A DNA stretch of 64,000 bases from an uncultured Chitinophagaceae bacterium (GCA_936908745.1 CAKZFX010000005.1:1-64000), one strand, 5' to 3'. Positions 7,113-14,785 are shown, counted from the first letter of the stretch. The notes: generated by a model from the sequence alone, not told the origin. Numbers and translations: made by a program.

Positions 7113-7152
7113 CGGGATGGCCGTGTCCGGGGTTCGACTCCCCGGCTTGTGC
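7105..7152 (+). other. Truncated tRNA-like sequence (acceptor and T-arm only)
   Basis: CCGGGG TTCGACT CCCCGG (7127-7145) has the stem and loop of a tRNA T-arm, including TTCGA. It is followed by CTTGTGCA, which pairs over five bases with ACAAG at 7105-7109; that is followed by TA, as at tRNA positions 8-9. Only 17 bases separate the two halves, too few for D- and anticodon arms. It is therefore not a functional tRNA; a deleted tRNA gene or a tRNA-like hairpin is more likely. It overlaps the 3' end of the upstream gene. Confidence 0.35.
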
Positions 7153-7189
7153 AACAACAAATTAAATAACCCTGTATAAAATAGTAAAT

Positions 7190-7921
7190 ATGAGTAAGAA
7201 GATTTTATATGAAGCAATTCCTGTTGAAACGGGAGAATTCCCACCGATGGCGCAAATAGTTGTAGTTCTGTTGGATGGGAGGTTGCCGATGATGTCACAG
7301 GTTCGGCCTTCTGAAAATGGCCGCCCTGAATGGTGGACTTTAGGGATGTCAAACGCTTCAAGAATAGAGGAAAAGAAGAAATGTGTAACCCATTGGCTGA
7401 AACCTATTGAAAATGATGAATGGCTCGACGAATCCCCTTCCCCCGTAAATACTTCGGTAGGATATGATAAAAAGCATTTAGAAACAGCTTTTAATGCCGG
7501 TAGAGAATGGCCATTATCGGGAGACAGTTTATTATGGGACGATTTTGACGATTGGGCTAAATGCAACTTGCACAACTTAAAAGCGACCACACTCCCTGCT
7601 TCAGTAGAAGAAAGAGCAAAGGAGTATGCAAAAGATGACCGTGACGATGGCGGAATTCACTTTAAAACAAGTAACATATATTCAGCAGCCGAGGCACAAA
7701 GAATGAAAATTGCCGCCTACCTCGCTGGTGCATCCGATAGTGAAGGGTTGCTTTTGTCTTTTGTGGAGTGGCTGGGAGAAAATTATGACTTCAATGAATT
7801 TACTAATAAATGGGGAGATTTTACAGAAGAAGATGGAGAACAAAGGCAAGAATTTATCCCTTATGATTTAAAGGAATTGTATATCGGTTTCGTCTCTCAC
7901 CCAACCCCTCCTAAACAATAA
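7190..7921 (+). CDS. Hypothetical phage protein, 243 aa
   Basis: A 243-residue acidic protein. Around residues 45-75 the segment RPEWWTLGMSNASRIEEKKKCVTHWLKPIENDEW resembles the short Trp-rich domain seen in many phage DUF551-type proteins (W...VTHWxP). The middle (SVEERAKEYAKDDRDDGG..., then SAAEAQRMKIAAYLAGA) resembles repeats found in other Bacteroidetes phage hypotheticals. No enzyme motif, signal or membrane segment is seen. It follows the tRNA-like sequence and precedes a small membrane protein gene. Function unknown. Confidence 0.65.
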   Translation: MSKKILYEAIPVETGEFPPMAQIVVVLLDGRLPMMSQVRPSENGRPEWWTLGMSNASRIEEKKKCVTHWLKPIENDEWLDESPSPVNTSVGYDKKHLETAFNAGREWPLSGDSLLWDDFDDWAKCNLHNLKATTLPASVEERAKEYAKDDRDDGGIHFKTSNIYSAAEAQRMKIAAYLAGASDSEGLLLSFVEWLGENYDFNEFTNKWGDFTEEDGEQRQEFIPYDLKELYIGFVSHPTPPKQ

Positions 7922-7941
7922 ACCTTTAAAAACAATCAATA

Positions 7942-8271
7942 ATGAATATTTTATTTTGGATATTAGGTATCATTGGAGCCATTGTTGTCATAGTAGTGAT
8001 TTACATTCAAATATCTACTTGGATAGATGATTATTCAGAGAAAAAGTATTGGAGAAAAAGAAAGGAGGCATTTCGTTTTGTTTATGCACAATTATTTGAT
8101 TGTAAGTATTGGATAGATCAGCCGGGGCATAAACCATATAAGGAATTTTATGAGTGGATAATGGACAAAATGATCTCCGACGGAAACATAAAGGGAGAAG
8201 AAATAAGAGCTAAGGTGGCCGCCATTATAGAAGCGAATAAAGATCACGAATTACTAACCTCAAAACACTAA
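7942..8271 (+). CDS. Small single-pass membrane protein
   Basis: A 109-residue protein with one strong N-terminal transmembrane helix (about residues 3-25: ILFWILGIIGAIVVIVVIYIQI) and a charged cytoplasmic-type tail with several Trp and Tyr. It is placed 20 bp after the preceding gene. It could be a phage membrane accessory protein; no family is recognised. Confidence 0.65.
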   Translation: MNILFWILGIIGAIVVIVVIYIQISTWIDDYSEKKYWRKRKEAFRFVYAQLFDCKYWIDQPGHKPYKEFYEWIMDKMISDGNIKGEEIRAKVAAIIEANKDHELLTSKH

Positions 8272-8294
8272 TCAATGAAACCTAAACACATTCT

Positions 8295-8711
8295 ATGAAA
8301 AAGAAGGTCAGGGAAGCTGTGTTTAATAAGTATGGCGGCAGGTGTGCCTACTGTGGGTGTGAATTGCAGTCCAACTGGCAGGTTGACCACGCTATCAGTA
8401 GGGTATATTGGCAATACCATAATCCAGAAAATACCAAAGCGGTTAACGATCTTGAAAACCTTATGCCTTCTTGCAAAGAGTGCAATCATTACAAACGGTC
8501 TTTATGTTTAGACGGGTCACTGACCCACACGGGATTCAGAGCTTATATGGTGGAATTTCACAAACGGCTGGCTAAACTGCCAAAGAAAACAATGGTATCA
8601 AAAACGGTCAAAAGAATAGCCTACATGAACACTATTGCAGAGAAGTACGGAATAACATTCGATAAACCATTTTCAGGTAAGTTTTATTTTGAAACACTAA
8701 ATATCAAGTAA
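8295..8711 (+). CDS. HNH endonuclease
   Basis: A 138-residue protein with a clear HNH nuclease core: CAYCGCEL (first zinc knuckle), WQVDHAISR (the DH of the motif), NDLENLMPSCKECNHYK (Asn and second CxxC knuckle). Such enzymes cut DNA using one metal ion. HNH proteins in phages take part in packaging, homing or degradation of host DNA. This one is in the early block far from the terminase, which favours a homing or DNA-processing role over packaging. The C-terminal 60 residues are basic and may bind DNA. Confidence 0.85.
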   Translation: MKKKVREAVFNKYGGRCAYCGCELQSNWQVDHAISRVYWQYHNPENTKAVNDLENLMPSCKECNHYKRSLCLDGSLTHTGFRAYMVEFHKRLAKLPKKTMVSKTVKRIAYMNTIAEKYGITFDKPFSGKFYFETLNIK

Positions 8712-8712
8712 C

Positions 8713-9110
8713 ATGCTACAAGCAAATGAACTAAGGATCGGAAACATTGTCTTTGACCATTTGGGAAGCCCCCGACGGGTGGCCTACATTGGCGAAACAA
8801 TCGGTCTTTATAATGAAGATGGTGGAACGAATAAATATCAACAAAACCCGGTCGTACAGGAGATATAAGCGAATTAAGACCTATCCCTTTAACCCCGGAG
8901 ATATTGGAGAAAGCAGGGTTTGTGATAAAAGACAATTGGGCGATGATCCCTGATTTTAGCTTAGGTTATATCACCTCAGATGATAACTACCAACTTGAAA
9001 TAAAGGTAGCAGGAATTGATACGTGGCGTGTCGTTAATGTCAAGTATCTGCACCAGTTACAAAACTTGGTACACAGTCTCACCGGAAAGGAATTAGAGAT
9101 TAGCTTGTAA
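8713..9110 (+). pseudogene. Phage protein gene split by a -1 frame change
   Basis: The ATG at 8713 opens a 51-codon frame (MLQANELRIGNIVFDHLGSP...) that stops at 8866-8868. The frame one base back continues with GDISELRPIPLTPEILEKAGF and ends LHQLQNLVHSLTGKELEI at 9110. Together they match the layout of a common Bacteroidetes phage protein (LRIGN start, PIPLTPEIL centre, YVHQLQNL..LTG end), so one ancestral gene is split. The second part has no ATG start (only TTG at 8904). The change falls near CAACAAAACCC (about 8835-8850). It is not a canonical slippery heptamer, so an indel or sequencing error in the homopolymer is more likely than programmed frameshifting. Confidence 0.65.
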
Positions 9111-9133
9111 ATCCCGCTTCACAAATTCTTGCC

Positions 9134-9158
9134 TAACTTTAGGGTAAACCTTTTACCC
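9134..9158 (+). promoter_or_regulatory. Promoter-like element and inverted repeat before SRAP gene
   Basis: TAACTTTA (9134-9141) matches seven of eight bases of the Bacteroidetes -7 element TAnnTTTG. It is followed by an inverted repeat, GGGTAAA CCT TTTACCC (9142-9158), ending 1 bp before the start codon at 9160. No good -33 TTTG is found at the usual distance. The repeat could be an operator or a hairpin covering the start, giving this gene separate control. Confidence 0.4.
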
Positions 9159-9159
9159 A

Positions 9160-9921
9160 ATGTGCAATTTTTACGGACACAGAGTGAGCAAGCTGGAGTT
9201 TATCAGGCTAATGCAGATAGAAAAGGATCTGGGGACAATAGCAGCCTTACAAGAGCTTGAAACGTTGATCAATGGGTTTGCATATGGGAATGCGCCAGTC
9301 TTGCGAAAATCAGCTCCAAATGACTTTGAGATCGTTTCGATGCATTGGGAATTTATCCCGGTTTGGGTCAAAACTATGGAGCAGGTAAAAGAAGCCCGCA
9401 AACAAGGGATACCCTGGTTAAACGCTACAAGCGAAAAGCTACTCGAAAGCAAAATGTTCCGTGATGCGGCCATGAATCGCCGCTGTCTTGTTCTTGCATC
9501 TCACTTTTATGAATGGAGGGCGTATAAACCGGAGGGCGCCAAAAAGGAAAACAAATACCCTTACGCCATAGAAATGAACGATGCAGACTACTTCTATATG
9601 GCAGGCATATGGAATCCTTTCACAGATAAAGACACGGGCGAAACCTTCGACACATTCGCAATCGTCACTACAAAAGCTAATGAATTAATGGCCGAGGTTC
9701 ATAATAGCAAAAATAGAATGCCAACAATATTGCCAGAGGAGATTGCCTGGCGCTGGTTAATGGAAGATTTAACTGAGCCTGAAATAAAAGAAATATCAAG
9801 CTATCAGTTGCCTTCTGAATATATGTACGCTTATACAATAAGAAAAGATTTTAAGACTGCGGACAACCCGCTTGAACCTTTTGAGTACGAAGAATTACCC
9901 GGAATTGATATTGCTTTGTGA
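9160..9921 (+). CDS. SRAP-family protein (YedK/HMCES-like, DNA-protein crosslinking)
   Basis: A 253-residue SOS response-associated peptidase family protein. The family's key residues are present: Cys2 exposed after Met removal (MCNFYG), Asn88 (WLNATSEKL), Glu118 (SHFYEWR) and His181 with RMP at 186-188. Known members (YedK, HMCES) covalently trap abasic sites in single-stranded DNA through Cys2, shielding them from cleavage. The requirement for Cys2 fixes the start at 9160. In a phage it may protect replicating DNA. An inverted repeat and -7-like element directly upstream suggest its own regulation. The downstream gene overlaps its stop (TGATG). Confidence 0.9.
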   Translation: MCNFYGHRVSKLEFIRLMQIEKDLGTIAALQELETLINGFAYGNAPVLRKSAPNDFEIVSMHWEFIPVWVKTMEQVKEARKQGIPWLNATSEKLLESKMFRDAAMNRRCLVLASHFYEWRAYKPEGAKKENKYPYAIEMNDADYFYMAGIWNPFTDKDTGETFDTFAIVTTKANELMAEVHNSKNRMPTILPEEIAWRWLMEDLTEPEIKEISSYQLPSEYMYAYTIRKDFKTADNPLEPFEYEELPGIDIAL

Positions 9922-10226
9922 TGGAATGGAAATTACGACTTGAATACAAAAAGACTAAGCATTACAAAACGGCCACTGTCGAATATAAGAGTCGCCAGGT
10001 TATTCGTATTCGTGTAGAAGGCTCAAAAGATTCTATTTTACTTCAATGCGACTATCCGGCCATTTTCTTCTCCAATGGCAAAAAGGCTGTTAAATGGAAA
10101 GTAATAGAACCTAAAACGCTTCCCGCTGACAAGGACCTCCCAAGATTGTTGGTAACTATGTTTTCTGACCTTGAATACTTAATGAAGCGAGACTGGGAAC
10201 AATTATACCCAACTGAATTACCTTAA
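9921..10226 (+). CDS. Hypothetical phage protein, 101 aa
   Basis: Starts at the ATG at 9921, whose first base is the last base of the SRAP stop (TGATG); an in-frame GTG at 9918 is less likely. The protein begins MEWKLRLEYKKTKHYKTATVEYKSRQVIRIRVEGSK (read here in parts), is basic at the N-terminus and probably beta-rich. Translational coupling to the SRAP gene suggests related use, but no family is known to me. It ends the rightward early block, overlapping the last 9 bp of a convergent gene. Confidence 0.65.
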   Translation: MEWKLRLEYKKTKHYKTATVEYKSRQVIRIRVEGSKDSILLQCDYPAIFFSNGKKAVKWKVIEPKTLPADKDLPRLLVTMFSDLEYLMKRDWEQLYPTELP

Positions 10227-10439
10227 TTGCGCCTCGATCGCCCGATAAAGAGTTACCGCATCTACGGCTTCCTTTTTCTGCTTTTCAACTTTATTGTTCA
10301 CATTGGCGAAAAACTCCCCTCCGAAATCAAGCACAATTTCTGTATCGTTAAAAACAATCCGGGAATAGTCTGAAAACTTATGAACCTGTGCAGGTATCTG
10401 GCGACCACGGAAACCGACATAGATGGTGTATGGTATCAT
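10218..10439 (-). CDS. Small hypothetical phage protein, 73 aa
   Basis: A 73-residue protein (begins MIPYTIYVGFRGRQIPAQVHK) with an N-terminal beta segment and a helical C-terminus ending in KEAVDAVTLYRAIEAQLR. It is the last gene of the leftward block and overlaps the convergent early block by 9 bp. It lies after the hairpin terminator at 10445-10473, so it may be transcribed separately. Not recognised. Confidence 0.55.
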   Translation of the reverse strand: MIPYTIYVGFRGRQIPAQVHKFSDYSRIVFNDTEIVLDFGGEFFANVNNKVEKQKKEAVDAVTLYRAIEAQLR

Positions 10440-10444
10440 CCCGC

Positions 10445-10473
10445 AAAAATAAAGCCCCCGTAGAAACGGAGGC
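10445..10473 (-). terminator. Rho-independent terminator
   Basis: On the minus strand GCCTCCGT TTCT ACGGGGGC forms an 8-bp stem with one G-U pair and is followed by TTTATTTTT. It lies downstream of the leftward gene 10509-10766. Confidence 0.75.
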
Positions 10474-10508
10474 CGGTTTGTATTTCCATCACAATTTAAA
10501 CCAACCCA

Positions 10509-10766
10509 TTAATTATCAGATGTTGTTTTCTTTACGCCTATGAAGTTAACCCACTCATCAAGAATAGGTTGACTAAAAATAGGAATATACCCATACTGAT
10601 TACATGCTTGAATAAGAACATTCTTGTTTGAACACTGTACCGGGAATCCCATATTTTGGATACATTCATCTCCTTGCTCCATCTTTTGAAGAAGCCGGCC
10701 GAACTCGACGCCATTTGCGAAAGACTGAGACTGGTCAGTAAATCTTATTATCAATTCATTGCCCAT
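10509..10766 (-). CDS. Hypothetical phage protein, 85 aa
   Basis: An 85-residue protein starting MGNELIIRFTDQSQSFANGVEFGRLLQKM, with two cysteines (ECIQNMGFPVQC) and no signal or membrane segment. It is 10 bp downstream of the 154-aa gene on the same strand and is followed by a terminator. This suggests a short two-gene unit (10777-11241 and this gene) after the lysis cassette. Function unknown. Confidence 0.65.
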   Translation of the reverse strand: MGNELIIRFTDQSQSFANGVEFGRLLQKMEQGDECIQNMGFPVQCSNKNVLIQACNQYGYIPIFSQPILDEWVNFIGVKKTTSDN

Positions 10767-10776
10767 AAATAATTAT

Positions 10777-11241
10777 TTACGCTTCTTCAATCATTTTCAA
10801 CACCCAGGCTCTTGTTATTGGCTGGCTGTCTATTTCATTTGGCTTTTCTTCAAAATAGGTGTACTGGCCGCCAGATACAGCCATATAGCCATCATCCTTT
10901 TTGTAGTAATCCATCTTTTGTAGGATGCTTTGTAGTTCCTCCAGTTTAGGCTTACTGATCTCCTTGCCACCTAATGTATTCGGAGGCGGAGTATTGAGAG
11001 TTAGAAATAACTGCCCATCATTTGAATAAATCCACTGTGGGAAGTCGTCATATATTGGCTCAACTTCCTTTCCGAAAAGTACAAAAGAGATTAGTTTTTC
11101 ATCTTCAGCATGTCCGGGAGGACAATGCTTTTTCGCGTAATGATTAAAATCTTCTTGAGAAGCTCTGGTAACGATCATAAAGTCGTTACCAATGTCCTTG
11201 AAATTTGTTCTGCCATCGGCAAATCTTTGTTTTAGTATCAT
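10777..11241 (-). CDS. Hypothetical phage protein, 154 aa
   Basis: A 154-residue, soluble, acidic protein. Visible segments include MIVTRASQEDFNHYAKKHCPPGH and WIYSNDGQLFLTLNTPPPN. It is upstream of and close to the 85-aa gene and separated from the endolysin gene by two terminators, so it probably has its own promoter in the 11242-11300 interval. No family is recognised. Confidence 0.65.
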   Translation of the reverse strand: MILKQRFADGRTNFKDIGNDFMIVTRASQEDFNHYAKKHCPPGHAEDEKLISFVLFGKEVEPIYDDFPQWIYSNDGQLFLTLNTPPPNTLGGKEISKPKLEELQSILQKMDYYKKDDGYMAVSGGQYTYFEEKPNEIDSQPITRAWVLKMIEEA

Positions 11242-11307
11242 GTTGATTAATTTTCAGCTAAGGTGCAGCGATCAAAATTATTTTCCTTACGGCTTCCCGT
11301 ATTGTGC

Positions 11308-11333
11308 AAAAAAGCCAGCATAAAGATGCCGGC
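11308..11333 (-). terminator. Rho-independent terminator
   Basis: On the minus strand GCCGGCAT CTTT ATGCTGGC (one G-U pair) is followed by TTTTTT. It is the second hairpin after the endolysin gene and isolates the late operon from the short unit at 10.5-11.2 kb. Confidence 0.75.
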
Positions 11334-11442
11334 CGGAGATTTTAAAACCAGAACCAATAACCCGATTATTAAATATTGATTATTGATCCACAGAGTTTAG
11401 CTGATATCGGCAAAGCCGAGGTTAGCGCAATTTTGCGCCGTC

Positions 11443-11469
11443 AAAAAGGCCAGGGCATAAACCCTGGCC
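11443..11469 (-). terminator. Rho-independent terminator of the late operon
   Basis: On the minus strand GGCCAGGG TTTATG CCCTGGCC is a perfect 8-bp stem followed by TTTTT, 32 bp after the endolysin stop. Together with the hairpin at 11308-11333 it probably ends the long leftward late transcript. Confidence 0.85.
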
Positions 11470-11500
11470 GGAAACTAACGATTGCTGCTTATGAGAAAAA

Positions 11501-11944
11501 CTAACTGCCTAATGTTGAAAGCTGAAAGTGCATGCCGTCCAGCCGCTGCCAGTCGCCGCCCCAATCAAAACCAGCATCTTTAAAGGATTTAACGAACGCC
11601 TTGCTGAGCTGTGGGATTTTATTCAGTCCATTCCATGCGGCATTTACATCAATAGCAACGCCCCAACTGTGCATGGAAGGAGACGACGCACCCCGGACTT
11701 TGCGGATGTTAAAACAGCCGTCCCATGTCTTTAGCTCACTGGCTTTGCCGGCCGCTATGAGATTGCGGAATGCCTTCTCCAACGGGGCAACCATGTCTTT
11801 GTTGCAATAAATTTTGTTTGGCAATGCCGGTATCGCATTGTTGATATCATCCGGCACATCCCACATGATCATGTATTGCACCTGCCATTTCAGCGATGAT
11901 TGATCGCCGGGATATTTGGCAGCGCATTGTTTAGCGTTTATCAT
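11501..11944 (-). CDS. Endolysin, M15-family zinc peptidase
   Basis: A 147-residue M15-type peptidase. The zinc ligands are visible: SMHSWGVAIDVN gives His92 and Asp99 (the SxHxxGxAxD motif) and LDGMHFQ gives His139. Related phage enzymes cut peptide bonds of peptidoglycan stem or cross-bridge peptides (L-Ala-D-Glu or D-Ala-mDAP) to lyse the host. There is no signal peptide, so it needs a holin, and several small membrane proteins lie just upstream in the same operon. It is the last gene of the late operon, followed by strong terminators. Confidence 0.9.
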   Translation of the reverse strand: MINAKQCAAKYPGDQSSLKWQVQYMIMWDVPDDINNAIPALPNKIYCNKDMVAPLEKAFRNLIAAGKASELKTWDGCFNIRKVRGASSPSMHSWGVAIDVNAAWNGLNKIPQLSKAFVKSFKDAGFDWGGDWQRLDGMHFQLSTLGS

Positions 11945-11955
11945 ACATTAGTATT

Positions 11956-12267
11956 TTATCGGTTGCTAATAACAGAAATAATGATCACGATCGTGGCCAC
12001 GGCCAATGCCACGCCGAACCAGAACTTGCCCAATTGCCAGATAGGCATTTTGCCGCCATCACCGCCGCCTAACAGCGGGTTGATCGTCGAGCCTGATTTC
12101 TGTGACTTAAAACCCAGGAAGAAAAACCATGCGCTTCCAAGGCCCGTTAAAAGCGGAATGATCCACAACCCTTCAGCCCAAACGCTTTTATCCTCATCGT
12201 GAAACTTGACGCAGCCGGTAAGCGAGGAACACAGGACCGCCGCAATGAATGGTAATAGCTTTTTCAT
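11956..12267 (-). CDS. Small lipoprotein with membrane helices (lysis cassette)
   Basis: A 103-residue protein with a lipoprotein signal peptide (AAVLCSSLTGC, lipobox LTGC with Cys19) and two further hydrophobic stretches (GLWIIPLLTGLGSAWFFFLGF and FWFGVALAVATIVIIISVIS) separated by a Gly-rich loop. It lies directly before the endolysin gene. A role in lysis, such as a spanin or holin partner, fits the position, but the two extra membrane helices are not typical of outer-membrane spanins. Confidence 0.65.
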   Translation of the reverse strand: MKKLLPFIAAVLCSSLTGCVKFHDEDKSVWAEGLWIIPLLTGLGSAWFFFLGFKSQKSGSTINPLLGGGDGGKMPIWQLGKFWFGVALAVATIVIIISVISNR

Positions 12268-12279
12268 ATCCTTTTGTTT

Positions 12280-12546
12280 TTAATTCATTTCGTGACTGTG
12301 ATCTTGCTCCTCGCTAAATCCACAAGGAACGAGCAAAAGGGATTTCTCTTCAGGAATTGGCTTATTTAAAAGCTTCATCTCTTTAATATCCTCTTCGGAT
12401 AAATCTCCCAATCCCATGGTGGTGATGCCGCTTTCTTTAATACATGGGCTGTAAAATGCGCCGTCAAATTCCTGGTTAATAGGGATCAGCACTTGCAAAT
12501 CGCCATCAGCACCCTCAATCAGTTTCCTTAAGTCATTAACTGTCAT
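12280..12546 (-). CDS. Hypothetical phage protein, 88 aa
   Basis: An 88-residue acidic soluble protein. The start MTVNDLRKLIEGADGDLQVLIP resembles small phage proteins that begin with a helix and a VLIP strand, seen in Bacteroidetes and other phages. It sits between two membrane-protein genes of the lysis region with 5 to 12 bp spacing. Function unknown. Confidence 0.6.
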   Translation of the reverse strand: MTVNDLRKLIEGADGDLQVLIPINQEFDGAFYSPCIKESGITTMGLGDLSEEDIKEMKLLNKPIPEEKSLLLVPCGFSEEQDHSHEMN

Positions 12547-12551
12547 ATGTT

Positions 12552-13097
12552 TTATTTTACCTTCTTTTTAACCTCATACCCGGCCAGCGATAAGGCTTTT
12601 GGCGCCACGTCCCGGATAAGAATATACCCGATCAGGAACCACAGGAAAATGTAATTCATGACCGGGCTGCTTTCCTTTTTCTTTGAGGTCTCATTCATTT
12701 CAACCCTGACCGAATGCAGGCTATCCAGCAAGGACCGGAAGCCGTTAATGATCCACGAGCTGTCCGTCCTGGTTTCTTCCTTCTGTGTGGCGTTATTGCC
12801 GCCCTCGTATATGATTCGGGTAATATTGGTTAGCGTGTCGTTCTTTCCCGGCGCGTACTCTACCGTCTTTTTCCACCAATCCTGAAAGGCGGTTTCTTTT
12901 ACGGTGTTGTGGGTGACAATGCCCGACCGCCCAGTATCGATCGCATCCCTTTTCACCTGATCTACAGCGAGGCTGTCAACCGCCTTTTGTTGCTTGTCCT
13001 TGAATACCCTGCAGCCAGAAAAAAGCATTGAACATCCGATCATCAATAGAGCCACAAGGATATAGGCCAGCAACAATTTTATAGTCGGGTCTTTCAT
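12552..13097 (-). CDS. Two-pass membrane protein of lysis cassette (spanin-like)
   Basis: A 181-residue protein with a hydrophobic N-terminus that contains a possible lipobox (LLMIGCSMLFSGC), a charged periplasmic-type middle of about 110 residues, and a C-terminal transmembrane helix (PVMNYIFLWFLIGYILI). Its ATG overlaps the stop of the upstream holin-like gene (ATGA). The layout resembles an envelope-spanning lysis factor. This is an inference from topology and position rather than from family similarity. Confidence 0.6.
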   Translation of the reverse strand: MKDPTIKLLLAYILVALLMIGCSMLFSGCRVFKDKQQKAVDSLAVDQVKRDAIDTGRSGIVTHNTVKETAFQDWWKKTVEYAPGKNDTLTNITRIIYEGGNNATQKEETRTDSSWIINGFRSLLDSLHSVRVEMNETSKKKESSPVMNYIFLWFLIGYILIRDVAPKALSLAGYEVKKKVK

Positions 13098-13465
13098 GGC
13101 TTATCGTTTAACCTGTCTGGATCAATGCCGGTTTTCTTTTTAAACTCGATTTTGAATAACCGGATGATCATTTCGTAAAAGGAAGTGGCGCAGGCGAAAC
13201 TGATAAATAGTTTCATCCACGGCGTACCGGTTTCCTGATCTGCCACAGTGGCGCCATTGGCCGCATACTTATACAGTAGTATATACAGCGAACAGAATAC
13301 GATTGATACCACAAATGTTTTCAGGGTGGCATCATACCTGTTATCCTTTTTATACCATGTAAACACGCATAAGAACCTTTCCTGAAAGAACCCAGAGGCG
13401 ATCACCAGAATAAAAATGAAAAAGTCAACATACTTCGTATCGAGCCAATTTAAAAACGCTTCCAT
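13094..13465 (-). CDS. Holin-like membrane protein
   Basis: A 123-residue protein with three likely transmembrane helices (about 14-30 FFIFILVIASGFF, 48-66 TFVVSIVFCSLYILLY, 83-102 KLFISFACATSFYEMII) and a basic C-terminal tail (FKIEFKKKTGIDPDRL). Size, topology and position next to the endolysin and other small membrane proteins match phage holins, which open the inner membrane for the endolysin. It overlaps the downstream gene by 4 bp. Confidence 0.65.
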   Translation of the reverse strand: MEAFLNWLDTKYVDFFIFILVIASGFFQERFLCVFTWYKKDNRYDATLKTFVVSIVFCSLYILLYKYAANGATVADQETGTPWMKLFISFACATSFYEMIIRLFKIEFKKKTGIDPDRLNDKP

Positions 13466-13470
13466 ATGAT

Positions 13471-13767
13471 TTAGTTTGTTTTTTCTTTGATTATTTCTTC
13501 AAGCCTTGAAACATCATGGCGAAGCTTTCGATTTTCCTCTCTTAGCAGGCTTACCTGGTTTTCCAGCGAAAGGACCTGTTTGCTCATATCCTCAGCAATC
13601 TTCTTCCACAGATTGATAACAGAGTCAACGTTGCCGATTTCGACATCCTTTGCTTCAGCCCTTATTTTCTCCACCTCTGCTTCATGCTTCCGTTTATAAA
13701 GCAGGTAGCCAAGAATTAAGGCTATCAAAGAGCCTGCTATTGTAGCTATTGGTGTAAAGTCTTTCAT
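13471..13767 (-). CDS. Membrane-anchored coiled-coil protein
   Basis: A 98-residue protein with an N-terminal transmembrane helix (IATIAGSLIALILGYLLY) followed by a long charged coiled coil (about 25-98: HEAEVEKIRAEAKD..., SLENQVSLLREENRKLRHDV). This is the shape of an inner-membrane spanin or of a lysis accessory protein. It sits 5 bp before the holin-like gene and after the fibre genes. Confidence 0.6.
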   Translation of the reverse strand: MKDFTPIATIAGSLIALILGYLLYKRKHEAEVEKIRAEAKDVEIGNVDSVINLWKKIAEDMSKQVLSLENQVSLLREENRKLRHDVSRLEEIIKEKTN

Positions 13768-13788
13768 TGGTTATAAGTAATATGTTCG

Positions 13789-14784
13789 TTAAAGGCTGCC
13801 TATAACCATCCAGTTTGAGCCGTTTGACATGACTGTACGAGAACCCAATGACGTCATTGCAATAGATGTAGGCGATCCTGAAATATTTACAAAAGTTTGG
13901 CTAGAGGTTGTGGCAATATTTAAAGTGCCCTCTCCCGCGTGGATAATTACATACACCCTTCCATCAATGCCAGCTGCAGAGGGCAGTGTATAGGTATTAC
14001 CGCCACCTGCATTGTATTCAATAGCGTAATCATTTGCTGTAATAGAATAATTACCGGCTTGTACTGTGTGAGAATAACCAATACTTCCTCCATTCTGAAC
14101 TGTGCTATAAATATTTGAAACATTGCCAACACCCACATTGGCATTGATGTCCATAGAAAGGGCACTCGTTCCGCCTGAGTTCTTTAGATTAAATCCAGCC
14201 GCTTGCATCAATATATTCCACCAAGCAAGATTTGGAGCAATTGCAAGAAGATTGACCGTTTGCGTAGAAGCCGTTACACTTCCATATAAGCCGCCCCCGT
14301 TTGGACCAGATTGCCCAAACGAAAATTTCTTACTGTTCCCAGATGAAAAAGAAGATGGTGTAGGGTCGTCATCAAGAATAACATGCAGCTTGGAGCTGAT
14401 CGCCGATCCGCCTATTGTTACCTTGCTATTACGGTAAATATCACTACCCGACACTGTCCAGTTAGAAGAGCTGCCGCTGGCAATCTCTGCCCTGAGATTT
14501 GCTTTTACAGAGTCCAGCCGGAATTGAGTAGCGAATACTGAGCTGTCTGTACTTCCGCCGCCACCGGAGGGCAGCAAATAGGCAATTCTTACACCAGCAT
14601 TGTAGTATATAAGACTGTCGGGTGTTACTGAAATCGAATCTACATAACTTACACTACGAGGTGTAAGGATGTTCCCGCTCTTAGTTGTGTACTTGAATTT
14701 ACCTGTTAGTACATCAAATGTCGCCTGTGAAAAAGTGATCACAGAAACAAAGGATAAAATAAATACTAAAAGTGTTTTTTTCAT
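13789..14784 (-). CDS. Signal-peptide-bearing fibre-like phage protein
   Basis: The frame extends to 14805, but the ATG at 14784 lies 1 bp beyond the upstream gene's stop (TAACATG) and begins a clear signal peptide, MKKTLLVFILSFVSVITFSQ; this start gives 331 residues. The remainder is Ser/Gly/Thr-rich with low charge, as in tail-fibre or adhesin proteins (for example SSNWTVSGSDIYRNSKVTIGG, ANYDYAIEYNAGGG-type segments and a C-terminal AMTSLGSRTVMSNGSNWMVIG). It follows the tail collar gene in the late operon. An export signal on a virion-type protein is odd. It may be a fibre in which the signal-like segment has another role, or a surface protein of the lysogen. Confidence 0.65.
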   Translation of the reverse strand: MKKTLLVFILSFVSVITFSQATFDVLTGKFKYTTKSGNILTPRSVSYVDSISVTPDSLIYYNAGVRIAYLLPSGGGGSTDSSVFATQFRLDSVKANLRAEIASGSSSNWTVSGSDIYRNSKVTIGGSAISSKLHVILDDDPTPSSFSSGNSKKFSFGQSGPNGGGLYGSVTASTQTVNLLAIAPNLAWWNILMQAAGFNLKNSGGTSALSMDINANVGVGNVSNIYSTVQNGGSIGYSHTVQAGNYSITANDYAIEYNAGGGNTYTLPSAAGIDGRVYVIIHAGEGTLNIATTSSQTFVNISGSPTSIAMTSLGSRTVMSNGSNWMVIGSL

Positions 14785-14785
14785 G

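Noticed and set aside
7162..7590. Minus-strand 142-aa frame in the early block
   Set aside because: It is antisense to the 243-aa gene, with shadow-like composition and no coupling to neighbours.
8295..8711. HNH protein as a packaging nuclease
   Set aside because: HNH packaging partners normally lie next to the terminase genes; this one is 25 kb away in the early block.
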